DNA of 64,000 nt from Triatoma infestans (Eukaryota > Arthropoda > Insecta > Hemiptera > Reduviidae), in assembly GCA_011037195.1 (NCBI GenBank), contig JAAEAF010003062.1:1-64000 (forward strand), given 5' to 3'. The notes beneath the pieces were generated by a model. That model was not told the DNA's origin. It saw nothing but the letters and a program-made list of their open reading frames with translations, and did no database searches. The position numbers and the translations under genes are program-made. This document shows positions 1-10,236 of this stretch, in pieces (the stretch's first letter is position 1; every line of letters begins with the position of its first letter).

Positions 1-320
1 ATCAAGAATATCATTAGAATTTTATTCAATTTTGAAATATTGTATTTATATCAAGAATATCATTAGAATTTTATTCAATTTTGAAATATTGTATTTATAT
101 CAAGAATATCATTAGAATTTTATTCAATTTTGAAATATTGTATTTATATCAAGAATATCATTAGAATTTTATTCAATTTTGAAGTATTGTATTTATATTT
201 ATATCAAGAATATCATTAGAATTTTATTCAATTTTGAAATATTGTATTTATATCAAGAAATTACAATTTTGAAATATTGTATTTATATCAAGAACATCAT
301 TAGAATTTTATTTAAAAAAA
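1..320. repeat. 49-bp minisatellite array
   Basis: Head-to-tail copies begin at 1, 50, 99, 148, 203, 252 and 287. The first three are near identical with a 49 bp period. The fourth carries a 6 bp internal duplication (ATTTAT), the sixth has lost about 14 bp and the seventh decays into poly-A. The unit starts ATCAAGAATATCATTAGAA. The array is cut by the left window edge, so its full length is unknown. Confidence 0.95.
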
Positions 321-900
321 AAAGTTATGTATATATACATAATTTTACTAGAAATTTTAATATTGTATCCATATATTAATAAACAATTCTTAATTCAGCA
401 AAAATTAAACTACGTTAGTATTTAAGTTCAATATATGTAAATGAATAATTATTAATCAATTCTTATCTATATTTGCAAAATGAAATCAATCCCAGCAATC
501 TGTCAATTATATGATAAAGATGCTTATCATGCAAAACTAAACACATGCTGTATAACAATGTTCATTTTATCTCTTCATAATATGTTAAACAATAAGCTTC
601 AAACAGCATGAATTGAATTGTCATCTAAATCCAAATGAATCCATGATGCACATAATCAGTATTGACTTGACAGAAAAATTTGTAATATCATTTTCAGCAA
701 AACTCCTTGTAAATATAATTCTTACTCTTAAATGATACTTAGTAATGGATTTACCAAGTAACATAGTAAATAACTCAGTAACATAAACAATTGGCAAAAT
801 AAAATAAAAAATGTAAATAATTAATTGAATAGATGTAGATAATTTTCATGAGCCAATTTTCACAAATGTAAATAATTTTAAATTTTCAATGGCATCTGGA
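321..900. other. AT-rich stretch without recognised feature
   Basis: No reading frame, RNA gene or known repeat was recognised. Short motifs resembling AATGTAAATAATTA recur and become an ordered duplication just downstream. Confidence 0.5.
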
Positions 901-1000
901 TTACAAATGTAAATAATTAATGGATCTCTTAATACTTCTAAAACCAAAAATTACAAATGTAAATAATTAATGGATCTCTTAATATTTCTAAAACCAAAAA
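901..1000. repeat. Tandem duplication, 2 x 50 bp
   Basis: Two adjacent 50 bp units starting TTACAAATGTAAATAATTAA at 901 and 951 differ at only one or two positions. A degenerate third copy of the leading motif lies upstream near 866. Confidence 0.9.
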
Positions 1001-1291
1001 TGCAGATCCAATATCATGTATTGAAATCATTAGTTTTTTTCTCAAATTATGTTAATGACCAACCATGTAAATATTGTTCTATGTACATATTTAAATTACT
1101 GCCAAAGACTGCTCCAAATTTTAAATTCTCTATGACAGACATGACAACACTGGCTCTCATAAAAACAGCATGCTAGTCGCATATCACTAGCCACATATGC
1201 TACAAATTCAGCAGCATCAACATCATCATTTTAGCCAAGCTACCAACGCTAATTTTTCGCAAACGAAAAATTACTTCAGGAGGGGGGATGA

Positions 1292-1635
1292 TGTAGGGGT
1301 AGTGAACCCCGACCGCTCATCCACTCTAGCGGAGAGAAACAGCCCCTCTCGCACAGAGAGGAGAGGCTCGGCGAGTGTATATATATATACGAGAGAGACA
1401 GTCAGATCATTCTGTTCAATTCAGTCTTACACATCAGACATCATTCTGTTGATTCACACTCCGTACATATTTTAGCCACGTCAGTCTGTCAGTTCAGTTC
1501 AGTTCTAGATTCTAAAGTGTAAAGTCCTTGGCACTTAGTTATATATATACATATATCAATTATATATCTTAAACCAATCTTAAGGTGTTTATCTTTCATC
1601 ATCATCAACCAACATCTCCTTACAACACCCTTACA
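1292..1635 (+). mobile_element. Probable solo LTR (344 bp)
   Basis: The segment begins TGTAGGGGT and ends ACCCTTACA, so it has the TG...CA ends and a short imperfect terminal inverted repeat typical of LTRs. It contains a TATA-like run near 1377-1390, followed by a TTCAATTCAGTC stretch similar to the one after the TATA box of the LTR at 20109. No clean target-site duplication is visible (ATGA against TGCA), and no internal gag or pol region adjoins it. A solo LTR is the best reading; strand is inferred from the TATA box. Confidence 0.5.
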
Positions 1636-2903
1636 TGCATATATCACTAAAATACTTCTATAAAAACATAAATAAGTAACGACCCATAGGCTGGAAGAAA
1701 GAATAATAAATTCAATTTTGTGCTATACATATAAATAATGCACAACAATAAAAGCAAGTAAAATGGATGTAATAAACATAACAAACATAACCTGACACAA
1801 GTAACGTAAATTACAAATTCACACGCAATATCGTTGGAATTAAGTATTTTGTTGTTCATTTAAATATTTTTGCTACTATATTTTATTTATATTTAATGAA
1901 AAATATGTTTGTAGCTTAATTATTAAATTTGTCGAAGCTGTGGTTATCTTTTTTCTGCCTTTCTATACTCCAAATTTGTCGTTCATAATACCTATCCTGA
2001 CCGGCCGACAAATAGCATCCAGAAAAGTTTTAGAAGCTTTGTTGGATGTGTTGGAGAAACAGATATCTTACCTAAACTCTCCCATTTTTTTTAAATTTCT
2101 ATGATTTATTCCAGGCACTGGAACATTTTGGCTCCTGGGAATATACTAATGAAAGCAAAATTTCTACTAATTCCAGAAAATATGGAAAAGCGATAAATTT
2201 TTATAAATTAACATTAATTCTTGAAGGGTTACTAATGTTTTGTTACAAATTTTAGTAACGATTTTTACATTAAGAACCATTCTCCCGTTTACACAAGCAA
2301 GTTCTAACGATTTGAAGAGAGAAAGGTATATGAATCATCCATTTCAATATCTGAAACAAAATCAGTTTTTCAAAATGATCGTGCGAAATACAAATATATA
2401 TAAATATAGGGTCTTCATGAGTTGTGATTCTAATAATAGTTTCAACAATCATGACCATAGTGTCCCTCATAATATTATACAAAACGTATTTATAAAGCAA
2501 ACATAAACTATACAAAAATAAATAACCGAACACCGATGATCCTCTTACTAGAAGAAGAACGATGACGTGCTATGATGTCATCTGTGTTAAATTGCATCAT
2601 CTTAAGAGTTGGGTCTGAATTGTATTCTTCATCAAGGTTACACTATCGTCTATATACTTTACCCAGTAAGTCCTCTTTACTTAGTCATTTCATATGCAAA
2701 ACTTGAGATTTCAAAACATGCCTATGTGTGTGTGATAGTGTTGCAAATAAAAAAGTTAAACATTCAGAGTAGTTAATTTAAAAATAAATATGTGTTAGCC
2801 GCTTTCATTCAAATATTTGAAAAAGAAAGAAACTGTTGTGAAATACTCATATGACTTGTACGGCTCTTATCACAATTTTATAAATATGAAATGCCAAATT
2901 TTA
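1636..2903. other. AT-rich stretch without recognised feature
   Basis: Several short frames exist but none has a recognisable domain. The 88 and 87 codon frames at 2240-2533 overlap on opposite strands, which fits chance. A faint trace of the TAAGAG element end is present just before 2904. Confidence 0.4.
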
Positions 2904-3815
2904 TTACTTTCTCTTACTCTCCCTAGTAAGAGAAAAGTACTGCGATCTTGCCAGATTTTCGAAATTAAGTTTTCACAGGAAGGTCCGCTGAATAAAAAAA
3001 AAATGTTCTAGCCAATAGTCTGTATATGTATGTGTATGTATGTTAACAGAATATCTCGAAAAAGAAAAGTCGCAGGAAGCTGAAACTTGTTATATCATTT
3101 AGGGATAAACACCGCTTCAGACACGAAGCTTTTAGGCAAAATCCATCAACCACACAATGGCGAATTTATTGAATGTTTTTTCTTTTCAGTTTTTCGTGTT
3201 TTTTCTCGAAACGGCGTCAACGATTTTCTTTAAACTTGGAATACATTGGTCTAGTGGCTAGCGCTTTCCCCTTTAGTGCGAGAATTCAGGGTTTGATTTC
3301 CGTGAGGGCAAATTCGGTGTTCAAGGAATCGTGAAAAAAAGTGGGAAGCTACAGTTAGTAGCGCCCAAGGTAGCAAAGGCTGGAACTAAATGGCGAGGGA
3401 ACTGCGGCGTACTTACCACACGACCCCCCCCCATACAAATCGCCGTTGGCAAGCCTTGGCCCTTCATAGGCTCTTGCGCCATAGGTTTTTTTTTCTTTTT
3501 TTGGAATGCTTGCTGCATAGATAGAAACGTATCACTTTTATTTAAAGCGTTTTTCTGAAAAAATTGTTTTTAGTGGTTCTGTGGAGTCTGAGACGTTAAA
3601 ATTCAAATGTGTTTGTTCATTATTGGCTCTCTACAGTGGAATCATTCTGTAACTGCTATTGTTGGTAAGTTGACACTCCCCCCGCCCCCCACCGCTGTAT
3701 TTATGTTAGGACATCCGAGCAAAATTTTAAATTTAAAATAAATTTGTCATTTTTTATATAACTGTTAAAAGGAGAAAGTGGAAATCGTGTGAGTATTTCA
3801 CACCAGATTTTTTTT
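2904..3815 (+). repeat. TAAGAG element, variant B, split by a SINE
   Basis: Reads from the terminal hairpin near 2906-2935 through GTATGT-rich DNA and the ATTTTC/CAACGATTTTCTTTAAACTTGGA module, then is interrupted by a tRNA-SINE at 3243-3500. It resumes at GGAATGCTTGC and closes with GAGAAAGTGG...TTTCACACCAGATTTT. Variant B differs from the commoner variant A by GACACGAAG in place of the CATGGGATCCGACAG segment. Confidence 0.75.
3243..3500 (+). mobile_element. tRNA-derived SINE, family A, copy 1
   Basis: An RNA polymerase III A box is visible as TGGTCTAGTGG at 3247-3257 and a B box as GGGTTTGATTTCC at 3289-3301, the spacing of a tRNA head. A tRNA-unrelated body follows, ending in a T/C-rich run. 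The insertion is flanked by TTGGAAT (3236-3242 and 3501-3507), a 7 bp target duplication that falls inside a TAAGAG element, so the SINE is the younger insertion. Two more copies are at 29818 and 34062. Confidence 0.85.
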
Positions 3816-3820
3816 TTGTT

Positions 3821-4145
3821 TTTACTTTCCCCTCTCCTAGGTAAAGATCGTGGCCAGATTTTTTAAAATTGTGTTTTCAGCGGAAATATATGTTTTGAGG
3901 TTCGCTGTATAAGAAACATTTTAGCGAATGGTCTGTATGTGTAAGTGTATGAGTGTGCTGTGCGTTTGTGTTTTAGCAGAATATCTCAAAAATGAAAAGT
4001 TGCAGGAAACTCAAATTTAGAACCACTTCCCCCGCATCAACCATAAAGATTTCTGGCAAAATTCATCAACCGGAACTGCAACTTTAAGTGAATGGGTATT
4101 TTCAGTTTTTCATGATTTTTTTCTAAAAAGGCTCAAACGATTTTT
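3821..4145 (+). repeat. TAAGAG element, variant B, 5' half only
   Basis: Begins a few bases after the end of the previous copy (CAGATTTTT, then TTTTTACTTTC), so the two copies are head to tail. It breaks off at CAAACGATTTTT, where the next copy starts. Confidence 0.75.
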
Positions 4146-5146
4146 ACATTCTCTTACTCCTTTAGTAAGAGGAAGTATTGTAATCCTGTCAAAGTTTCGA
4201 TATTGAGTTTTCACCGGAAATATCCGTTTTGAGGTACCAGAACGTACCAAAAAAGTGGTTTTAGCATAAATGGTTGTGGTGTGTGTGTGTGTGTGTGTGC
4301 GCTGTATGTATGTGAACAGCAGTAAGCTCAAAAACGAAAATCGTAAGAAAGTTCAAACAATTAATCTTACGTTTAGTATCAACATGGAATCGACGTGGGT
4401 TCATCTGTCCAAAATTCCTCAATCGAAATCCACTTTACTAGTTGTTTTTTTTTTTTTTTTCCGTGTTGCGCTTTCTTCAAAAATAGCTCCGACGATTTTC
4501 TTTAAAATTAGTTATATCAACTACACATACAAACAGCTACAACTTTTATTTGAAACATTTCTCTGTGAAAATTTATTTGAGGGCACTTCTGGAGAAGGGG
4601 TGGGGTTAGGTTTTCATCTAAAGTGCTATTTCAGTTTATTAGACAATTCTGTCATCTAAATAATGTTGGTTAGAATTGAATATTTTGTTGAAATTCCGAG
4701 ATTGAAAAAATCGGATAACCGGAAGTGCGTTTACTTTACCACTTTACTAAATGATTTTTTACTTTTTCGCAATTTTCTCAAAATTAGCTCAGACGACTTT
4801 CTTGAAACTTCCTATATAAACTAAACATACAAAGATCTAACAACTTTTATTAAACATTTCTCTGGGAAAATTCATTAAGGGGACTTTTGGGTAGGGTGGG
4901 GTTATGTTTTTCTCTAATGCTGTCATATTTATTATACATTCGATCATCCAAACAAAATTAATCAGAAATAAATAGATCGCTAAAATTCCGAGTTTGAAGG
5001 AAATCAGTAACCCGCTTTTACGAACAGTTTTTTTTTCAGTTTTCGACAAATTTCATTTATTTTGGTACACAAATTATTAAATTTGTTAATAATAATTTTG
5101 AGAACTGGAGTAAGAGAAAGTTGTGTAAGTGTTTCAGACCATATTT
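4146..5146 (+). repeat. TAAGAG element, full-length variant A (about 1.0 kb)
   Basis: Complete copy. It has the end hairpin CTCTTACTCC/AGTAAGAGG (4151-4172), a GT microsatellite at 4276-4299, and internal modules each ending near an ACCGGAAGT motif. It closes with GGAGTAAGAGAAAGTTG at 5108 and the TTTCAGACCATATTTT tail. The reading frames at 4270 and 4837 lie wholly inside it and are not genes. Confidence 0.85.
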
Positions 5147-5379
5147 TTTGGTTTTAAAACATGGAATGGTTGTTACGTTTTAGAGTGGTATTGGGGGTCT
5201 GTCAGCTAATTAATAAATTCAAATTTGTTGAAGCTTTCTTGGTTTTGATTTAGAGTGCTCCATATTACAAGATATAGAAGTAAAATCCCCAAACACCATG
5301 TTTAATGACAGCCCAACCAAATATTGTAGCGCTGCAATTTTAAAGAAAATTTCTTGATTAAATTGTATTAATTAGAGTA

Positions 5380-5660
5380 AGACATCTGAGTGTTTCACTC
5401 CAAATTTTTTTTTAACTTCAAATTTGCCTAAATGAAATATCAAATTTGAGCTGCCTGCAATTGATCCGCATAAACACCCAATGATCATTTGTTAAATAAT
5501 TTTGTTCGAACCCAAGGGATCTGAAAACATATACTTCCGGTGGAAAATCAATTTCGAAAATATGACCATAACAAGTACGTCCTCTTTCAGCAGGAATAGA
5601 AAGTAAACAAAATCTGGAATGTTATACTCCCCCGACTTTCTCTTACTCCTAATAATACAA
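5380..5660 (-). repeat. TAAGAG element fragment
   Basis: Holds the TTCCGGTGGAAAATCAATTT segment and a decayed end near 5580-5615. A second terminal ACTTTCTCTTACTCCT at 5635-5650 marks another truncated unit. Confidence 0.55.
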
Positions 5661-6049
5661 TAATCTATAAGATGACGAATGTTTTTAGACTCCTATTTTA
5701 CATAATATTTGTCCTAAGACGAATATATATGAGGTAGGTTGGGAGGGGAGGGGAAAGTACTTACTACTAAACTGGCAGGTAGAGAAGTAGTAACTAATAG
5801 ATCACATAAATAACATTTGAACCAATTCCGTATAATATTTAAAATTTTACTCCATAAAATCCGCACAACTTATTAAAATAAGTTTTTTTTGTAAAATTGT
5901 TTCACATAAAAGTGAGATGTTCTGTCTGAGCAGTTAGCATACCAAGTTTAAAGGAAATCATTATAGGTATATTCGAGACAATCCTGAAAACGTCAAAAAC
6001 TTACTCTATAATCGAATGCTGCTGCCTTGCAGGGGAGTGGCAGCGAGAG

Positions 6050-6815
6050 ATTAAAGAGGTTTAGATATTTTCTGACAGTCAGGCCGTACTGAAGGCTTTG
6101 AGCAAGCCGTGTTAGAGTTCGAAATTGGTGGGAGAATGTAGGAGAAGGCTTAACGCCTTAGTTAGGAGGGGTAAGGTGCGGCTCTATTGGGTATCCGGAC
6201 ATGCGGGAATATAGGGCAATGATAGGGCGGATCCTCTTTACCTTTTTGTGGTCTCGAGCCAGCCTTTGCCGTCACTAAGAGGTTCTGTGATAAACAGATT
6301 AGACTTTGGGAGACGAGAGCCTTGGAAAAACACTGTGAGGACACGCAGGGGTGCTCCAGGCTAAAAGATTTATAAAAGGAATCAGGCAGGCGGTTTCGGA
6401 TTACCTCCTGTCCCTTAGTAGGACAGGTCTGAGGACCTTTGTGAGTGTAGTGACTGAACACACTTGGGTGTCTAGTCACTTGCATAATATAGGAAGGACG
6501 TCTAGTCCCACTTGTCAGAACTGTGATGATGGAGTCAGGGAAAGGTGTACCACTACACTTACACCACATAGTCAGTGCCCCCGGTCCGCTACACTAGATT
6601 TCGTGTATTCGGGAGGGCACCACTCTCGCGGGATTGCCTGGGTGAGTTGGAGTTGAAGGATATCTTGAGATCCTCCTTTGCAGAGATGAGATTGACCGGT
6701 AGACTACCGGAGGAGATTAATTAGGGGGTTGAATTGGGGGTAAATGTGGGGATAAAAGCCATACAGGCTTAGGTCCCAAGCCATTAGGCACCCGGATTCA
6801 ATAATAATAATAATG
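6050..6815 (+). pseudogene. LINE 3' end with RNase H domain (I/Jockey-like), broken
   Basis: Conceptual translation of frames around 6060-6240 gives SDSQAVLKAL, then YWVSGHAGI and a GND.AD triad. These are the signature motifs of the RNase H domain carried by I-, R1- and some Jockey-group non-LTR retrotransposons. In-frame stops and a frameshift interrupt it. Around 6514-6582 a C-x2-C...H-x4-C pattern (CQNC, HSQCP) matches the C-terminal cysteine motif of these proteins. The copy ends with an (AAT)n tail at 6799-6815, a common 3' end in the I group. It is truncated at its 5' side, where no reverse transcriptase adjoins. Confidence 0.75.
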
Positions 6816-6844
6816 TCTATGATAATGATTCAACTCTATAATGT

Positions 6845-7095
6845 CGCATTGCTTAGTAAAGTCGCACTTCCGGTTGAAGGATTTTGCCCGGAACTTTCGT
6901 GTCTGGTTGAATACCAAATTCGTGAGCTTCCTATGATTTTTCATTATATCTCAAATATTTTGTTCCCATACATTTGCTACAGGCATTTTTTTTTGTACTC
7001 AGAAGACCTCAAAACATCTATATCCGGCGGAAACTCAATTTCGCCAATTTGACATGATCGCAATACTTCCTCATACCACGATTAAGAGAATGTAA
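6845..7095 (-). repeat. TAAGAG element fragment, variant B
   Basis: Contains GCACTTCCGGTTGAAGGATT, the CTCAAATATTTTGTTC segment and the ATATCCGGCGGAAACTC segment. It ends in a decayed terminal hairpin at 7065-7092. Confidence 0.75.
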
Positions 7096-7860
7096 TTTAT
7101 AAATGGACAATTCTAATATAGGTGTCTGGTTAATATTGAAATATTTGCTCAGAACAATGGAGTTTTTACATTAAAAATGTAAAGCTTAATAATTTATTTC
7201 TTCATTAGTTCTTATAAATTTATTATGTGCATTAAATAAAAAATAAATATTAGCAAATTATTGACAAAGACAAAAAGAATAAATTATCTTATAAATAACG
7301 TCATCCGTTAGATGGCATATATTTTTTTTTTGAACAGACGGCACACAGATTTATTGTTTTAGTAGGACACTAAGCAAATAACCCTATAATAAAAGTGAAT
7401 ACCATCTTTTGCAAACTAAATAACTGCTTCATATTATCCAAGAGAAACGATACCAACAAAATTCTTACGGTACTAAACATCATCAACCAATAATAACGAC
7501 CGGTTTAACTGACAACTCCATTACTTATTGAAAGATATCGTGTCTCGGATTTTGAATATATATATAATCTTGAACTAAGCTAAAATATCCAAATTACAGT
7601 TCTATTACTATACTTAAAAGTTCATAGTATTTATAGTTTTCATATAAGGCCAATTTATTTATAATAATGGAAGTATGCAACTAAACGAATTTACTGAATA
7701 TAATTTTGGTAAAATTAACAAAAATATAAAAACTATTACGAAAAACTGACACGAATTTCTCTTGTAATTATTAGAATTCCAATTAATAAATTTTCTTTAA
7801 ACTTGCAATATTGACTAAACGTTAAGTTTGACAACGAAGGCCCCTTACACAACAGTTTAA
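7096..7860. other. AT-rich stretch without recognised feature
   Basis: No coding frame or structured element was recognised in this low-complexity DNA. Confidence 0.4.
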
Positions 7861-7865
7861 GGGTC

Positions 7866-8425
7866 TTCCAATTAATCCCAGTAAGACCAGCTGATTTTAT
7901 TTACTAATAGGAGGAAGATCGTGGGACTAAAAAACCTCCTAGGTTATTAGGAACTTCTGTTCAGATTTGCAAATCGGTGAAGTTTCTTGGAGTGATTCTT
8001 GACAGTAAATTAAATTGGCCGGAACATGTTAAGGCATAGCATCAAAAGGCAATTATTTCCTTTTGGCAATGTCGAAGAATCGTAGGTAAAAATTTGGGGG
8101 ATTACTCCCAAGATGATGTTTTGGATTTATGGCATGGTTATTAAACCTAGGTTGTTGTATACGGTTGTGCTGTGGTGGCGTCACATTGAGATAAGATCCG
8201 CTAGACTGCAGCTTGAGGATATTCAACGCTTGGCTTGTCTGGCGGTAACCGGTGCGATGCGGACCACACCTACAGCTGCAATGGAGACTTAATTAGGAAT
8301 TCCACCGCTCTTTGCAGAGGTGAAAACTATGGTAATGAAAGCCTGTTATAGAATTAAACAGGCAGGTTTTTGGAGGGTAAGCGATATGGTCACTCTACCA
8401 TTCATCGCGAGATTCCGATAAGAAG
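7866..8425 (+). pseudogene. LINE reverse-transcriptase C-terminal fragment (I/Jockey-like)
   Basis: Frames read LILFTNRRK, VKFLGVILDSKLNW and FWQCRRIVGKN, and later a QRLACL..TGAM.TTPTAA pattern. These are the motifs between the reverse-transcriptase catalytic region and RNase H in Jockey- and I-group elements. Stops and frameshifts are frequent. It lies downstream of the RNase H fragment at 6050 but belongs upstream of such a domain in an intact element. The two are therefore separate insertions, not one element. Confidence 0.75.
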
Positions 8426-8439
8426 GGTTTTCACTTCAA

Positions 8440-8530
8440 CATAAGTCATCAATCGGAAGTGCTACTTTACTAAATGGTTTTTTTTGCGTGATTTTCTCGA
8501 AAATGGTTCCAACTATTCATCTACACCCAC
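8440..8530 (+). repeat. TAAGAG element fragment
   Basis: CATAAGTCATCAATCGGAAG followed by a T-rich run and GATTTTCTCGAAAATGG match the internal module of the TAAGAG element. Both ends are missing. Confidence 0.6.
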
Positions 8531-8789
8531 AAATACAAGTAAGTGAAAGTGAGATTGGTGTGAACGGACAGCGAGTACAGGATCAGTATTTGTAGAGAGT
8601 ATGGCAGTATCGTCGGCTAAAGTGTAAGTGGAGGTAATGAGATCTTAAGGTAAGTCGGCTGTGTATATTATGTAGAGGAGGGGAGCTAACACACTTCCTT
8701 GGAATACCTCAGCGTGGATAGGATAGATAGAAGATTGGGAAGTGCTTTGGATTATTTGAAAAAAAATCTTTCAGACAAGTAGGATTTAA
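8530..8789 (-). pseudogene. Jockey-like LINE reverse transcriptase, 3' part
   Basis: Read on the minus strand, this holds a ...GSVLAPLLY-like stretch and LADDTAI (codons for A-D-D at 8610-8618), the catalytic reverse-transcriptase loop. It continues the frame of the fragment at 9170-10118. Both were one coding stretch before a foldback element inserted between them and duplicated 15 bp of it. Confidence 0.75.
8775..8789. repeat. Left target-site duplication of the foldback element
   Basis: ACAAGTAGGATTTAA here is identical to 9170-9184. Confidence 0.9.
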
Positions 8790-8829
8790 TCAGAGACATT
8801 TTCCGTGGTAGCCTGCTTCATTTTGTGGT

Positions 8830-8866
8830 CATCGACCGGTTTCGGGCGTTCGCCATCTTCAGGATG
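8830..8866 (-). ncRNA. Hammerhead-like motif, left arm of copy 1
   Basis: On the minus strand: CATC, the core CTGAAGA, a short stem GGC-GAAC-GCC, GAAA, then CCGGTC and GATG. CATC and GATG can pair as stem I. The A before CCGG and the T after it close a self-complementary stem III, and GTC is the expected cleavage triplet. One G of stem II is lost compared with the best copy. Confidence 0.6.
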
Positions 8867-9059
8867 CGTTCTTCAGACAGTGTGTCAACACAGACTCGTA
8901 CAGAGACTTAGCTTCACACTAACTTTGAGGTTAGTGTGAAGTAGTTAGTGAGACGCTAGGTTAGTTAAGTTAGTGAGACGTAAGAGATGCTATGCCTTAG
9001 AGAGTTAGTGTGAAGCTAAGTCTCTGTACGAGTCTGTGTTGTCACACTGTCTGAAAACG

Positions 9060-9097
9060 CATCCTGAAGATAGGCGAACGCCCGAAACCGGTCGATG
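9060..9097 (+). ncRNA. Hammerhead-like motif, right arm of copy 1
   Basis: Same order as its left-arm partner: CATC, CTGAAGA, a GGC-GAAC-GCC stem, GAAA, CCGGTC, GATG. All core residues of the hammerhead family are present. One or two extra bases sit between the final A of the core and stem II. Confidence 0.65.
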
Positions 9098-9169
9098 ACC
9101 ACAAAATAAAGCAGGCTACCACGGAAAATGTCTCTGATGCTTTCCAGCTCTGCGGAACCAACCACCACA

Positions 9170-10118
9170 ACAAGTAGGATTTAAGTTTGTCGGTCTGTGT
9201 GATATCCAAGAATAGCCCAGCGCAAAATTGTTCAAGTTCAAGAGATGTGGCTAGGGTGTCAACAAATCGATGACCCTGCTGCATTGTCCAGTGGAAGAAA
9301 CGAAAACCAAATGGATAATATTAACCGATTATGGATAATATTAATAATTCCGAAAATTTCTTGAAGGCGTGGAAAAAGGAGTCTTTCAAATTCTGCTTAG
9401 GATGGAAAGGAAGCTGATGGGCCGATAAAAAGAAAAGAAGATATGTTGGTTTGTTAGGTTTGGTTATCATGTGTGTGGTGGAGAATTTCCAAAGAATGGG
9501 ATAGTGAGTTGTCCTTAAGATTGAGTTATAGATAGCTGTAAGGAAGATTAGTACTTTTTTAGGTAAATGTTGGAGAATACTGGCTATTATTAGATCATAG
9601 CCAGGACTCTTTTTCTTACGAAGAAACTTGTGATAAGGATGAAACGTTTAGGAGGAAGCGAAAGCGGTAAAGTTATGTCCAATACGATTATCACGTCCAT
9701 TGTATGTTGTATGTTTTCAAAGTCAGGATGTGGGATGAAGACGGAGGAAAAATTTGTCGCTAATAAGTCAGCTTTTTCTTGATCTGATTTGGCCCAGGAG
9801 TCGTCAGGAGAACGAAGTAGGAGGGATGTAGGTTGGAATTTCAGTATTCGTTTAGCAGTAGTCCAGACTGTGTTATTGTCAGATGAGAATCCCTATTTGG
9901 AGTGGTATGTTGTATGTTATCCGTTCAGTTCGTTTTGTTGGGCAGCTTATCTTCACTTACCATATGCTCTGTGTTTGGCAATAGTAAAGTTGTCAACAGT
10001 ATCATCTAGTTGTTTTGGCGTTTTTAGAGATGTTTTTAGATTAATTTTCTGCGCAAGTAAGTCCCATACTATCGATCCATTGATTATTTCTCCCCAGCTT
10101 AATAAAAATAATTGATCA
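9170..10118 (-). pseudogene. Jockey-like LINE reverse transcriptase, 5' part
   Basis: Read on the minus strand this gives LLRSPDDSWAKSDQEKADLL, then a SPGYDLI motif (the K.PG.D block of Jockey-group reverse transcriptases) and a GHRFVDTLATSLE stretch. LFLDITQ follows, the first catalytic motif region with an expected A-F-D step just at the break. Stops and frameshifts make it non-functional. The fragment is cut at 9184/9170 by the foldback element and resumes at 8789. The 108 codon plus-strand frame at 9789 is its shadow. Confidence 0.75.
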
Positions 10119-10236
10119 CTAGTTTGGAATACTTGAATAAAAGTAATTGAATTAAATTAATTAGGATTTCTTTTCTATCTGGCGTACTTCACGAGGCAAG
10201 TGATTAGTGCAAGTTAAATTGTCACCCTATATATAT

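Larger units (their letters stand above)
8790..9169 (+). mobile_element. Hammerhead foldback retroposon, copy 1
   Basis: A long palindrome. The left arm begins TCAGAGACATTTTCCGTGG and the right arm ends CCACGGAAAATGTCTCTGA. Outside the right arm is a non-palindromic tail, TTCCAGCTCTGCGGAACC, then ACCACCACAA. Both arms carry the ribozyme-like motif described at 8830 and 9060. The 15 bp perfect duplication at each side and the one-sided tail indicate insertion by target-primed reverse transcription. It sits inside a Jockey-like reverse transcriptase, so it is younger than that LINE. Confidence 0.85.

Noticed and set aside
1..320. CRISPR array
   Set aside because: Units are contiguous without unique spacers, and the genome is eukaryotic.
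4270..4659. 129-codon open frame
   Set aside because: Lies wholly inside a TAAGAG element and is translated from its GT tract and T runs. Similar peptides (FFKLGIS...) recur at 36532, 48436 and 57559 only because the DNA is repeated.
4146..5146. Cut-and-paste DNA transposon with terminal inverted repeats
   Set aside because: The inverted repeats are subterminal, one is part of a hairpin, and no target duplication was found; a Helentron-associated type fits better.
6162..6569. 135-codon minus-strand frame
   Set aside because: Antisense shadow of the plus-strand RNase H LINE remnant.
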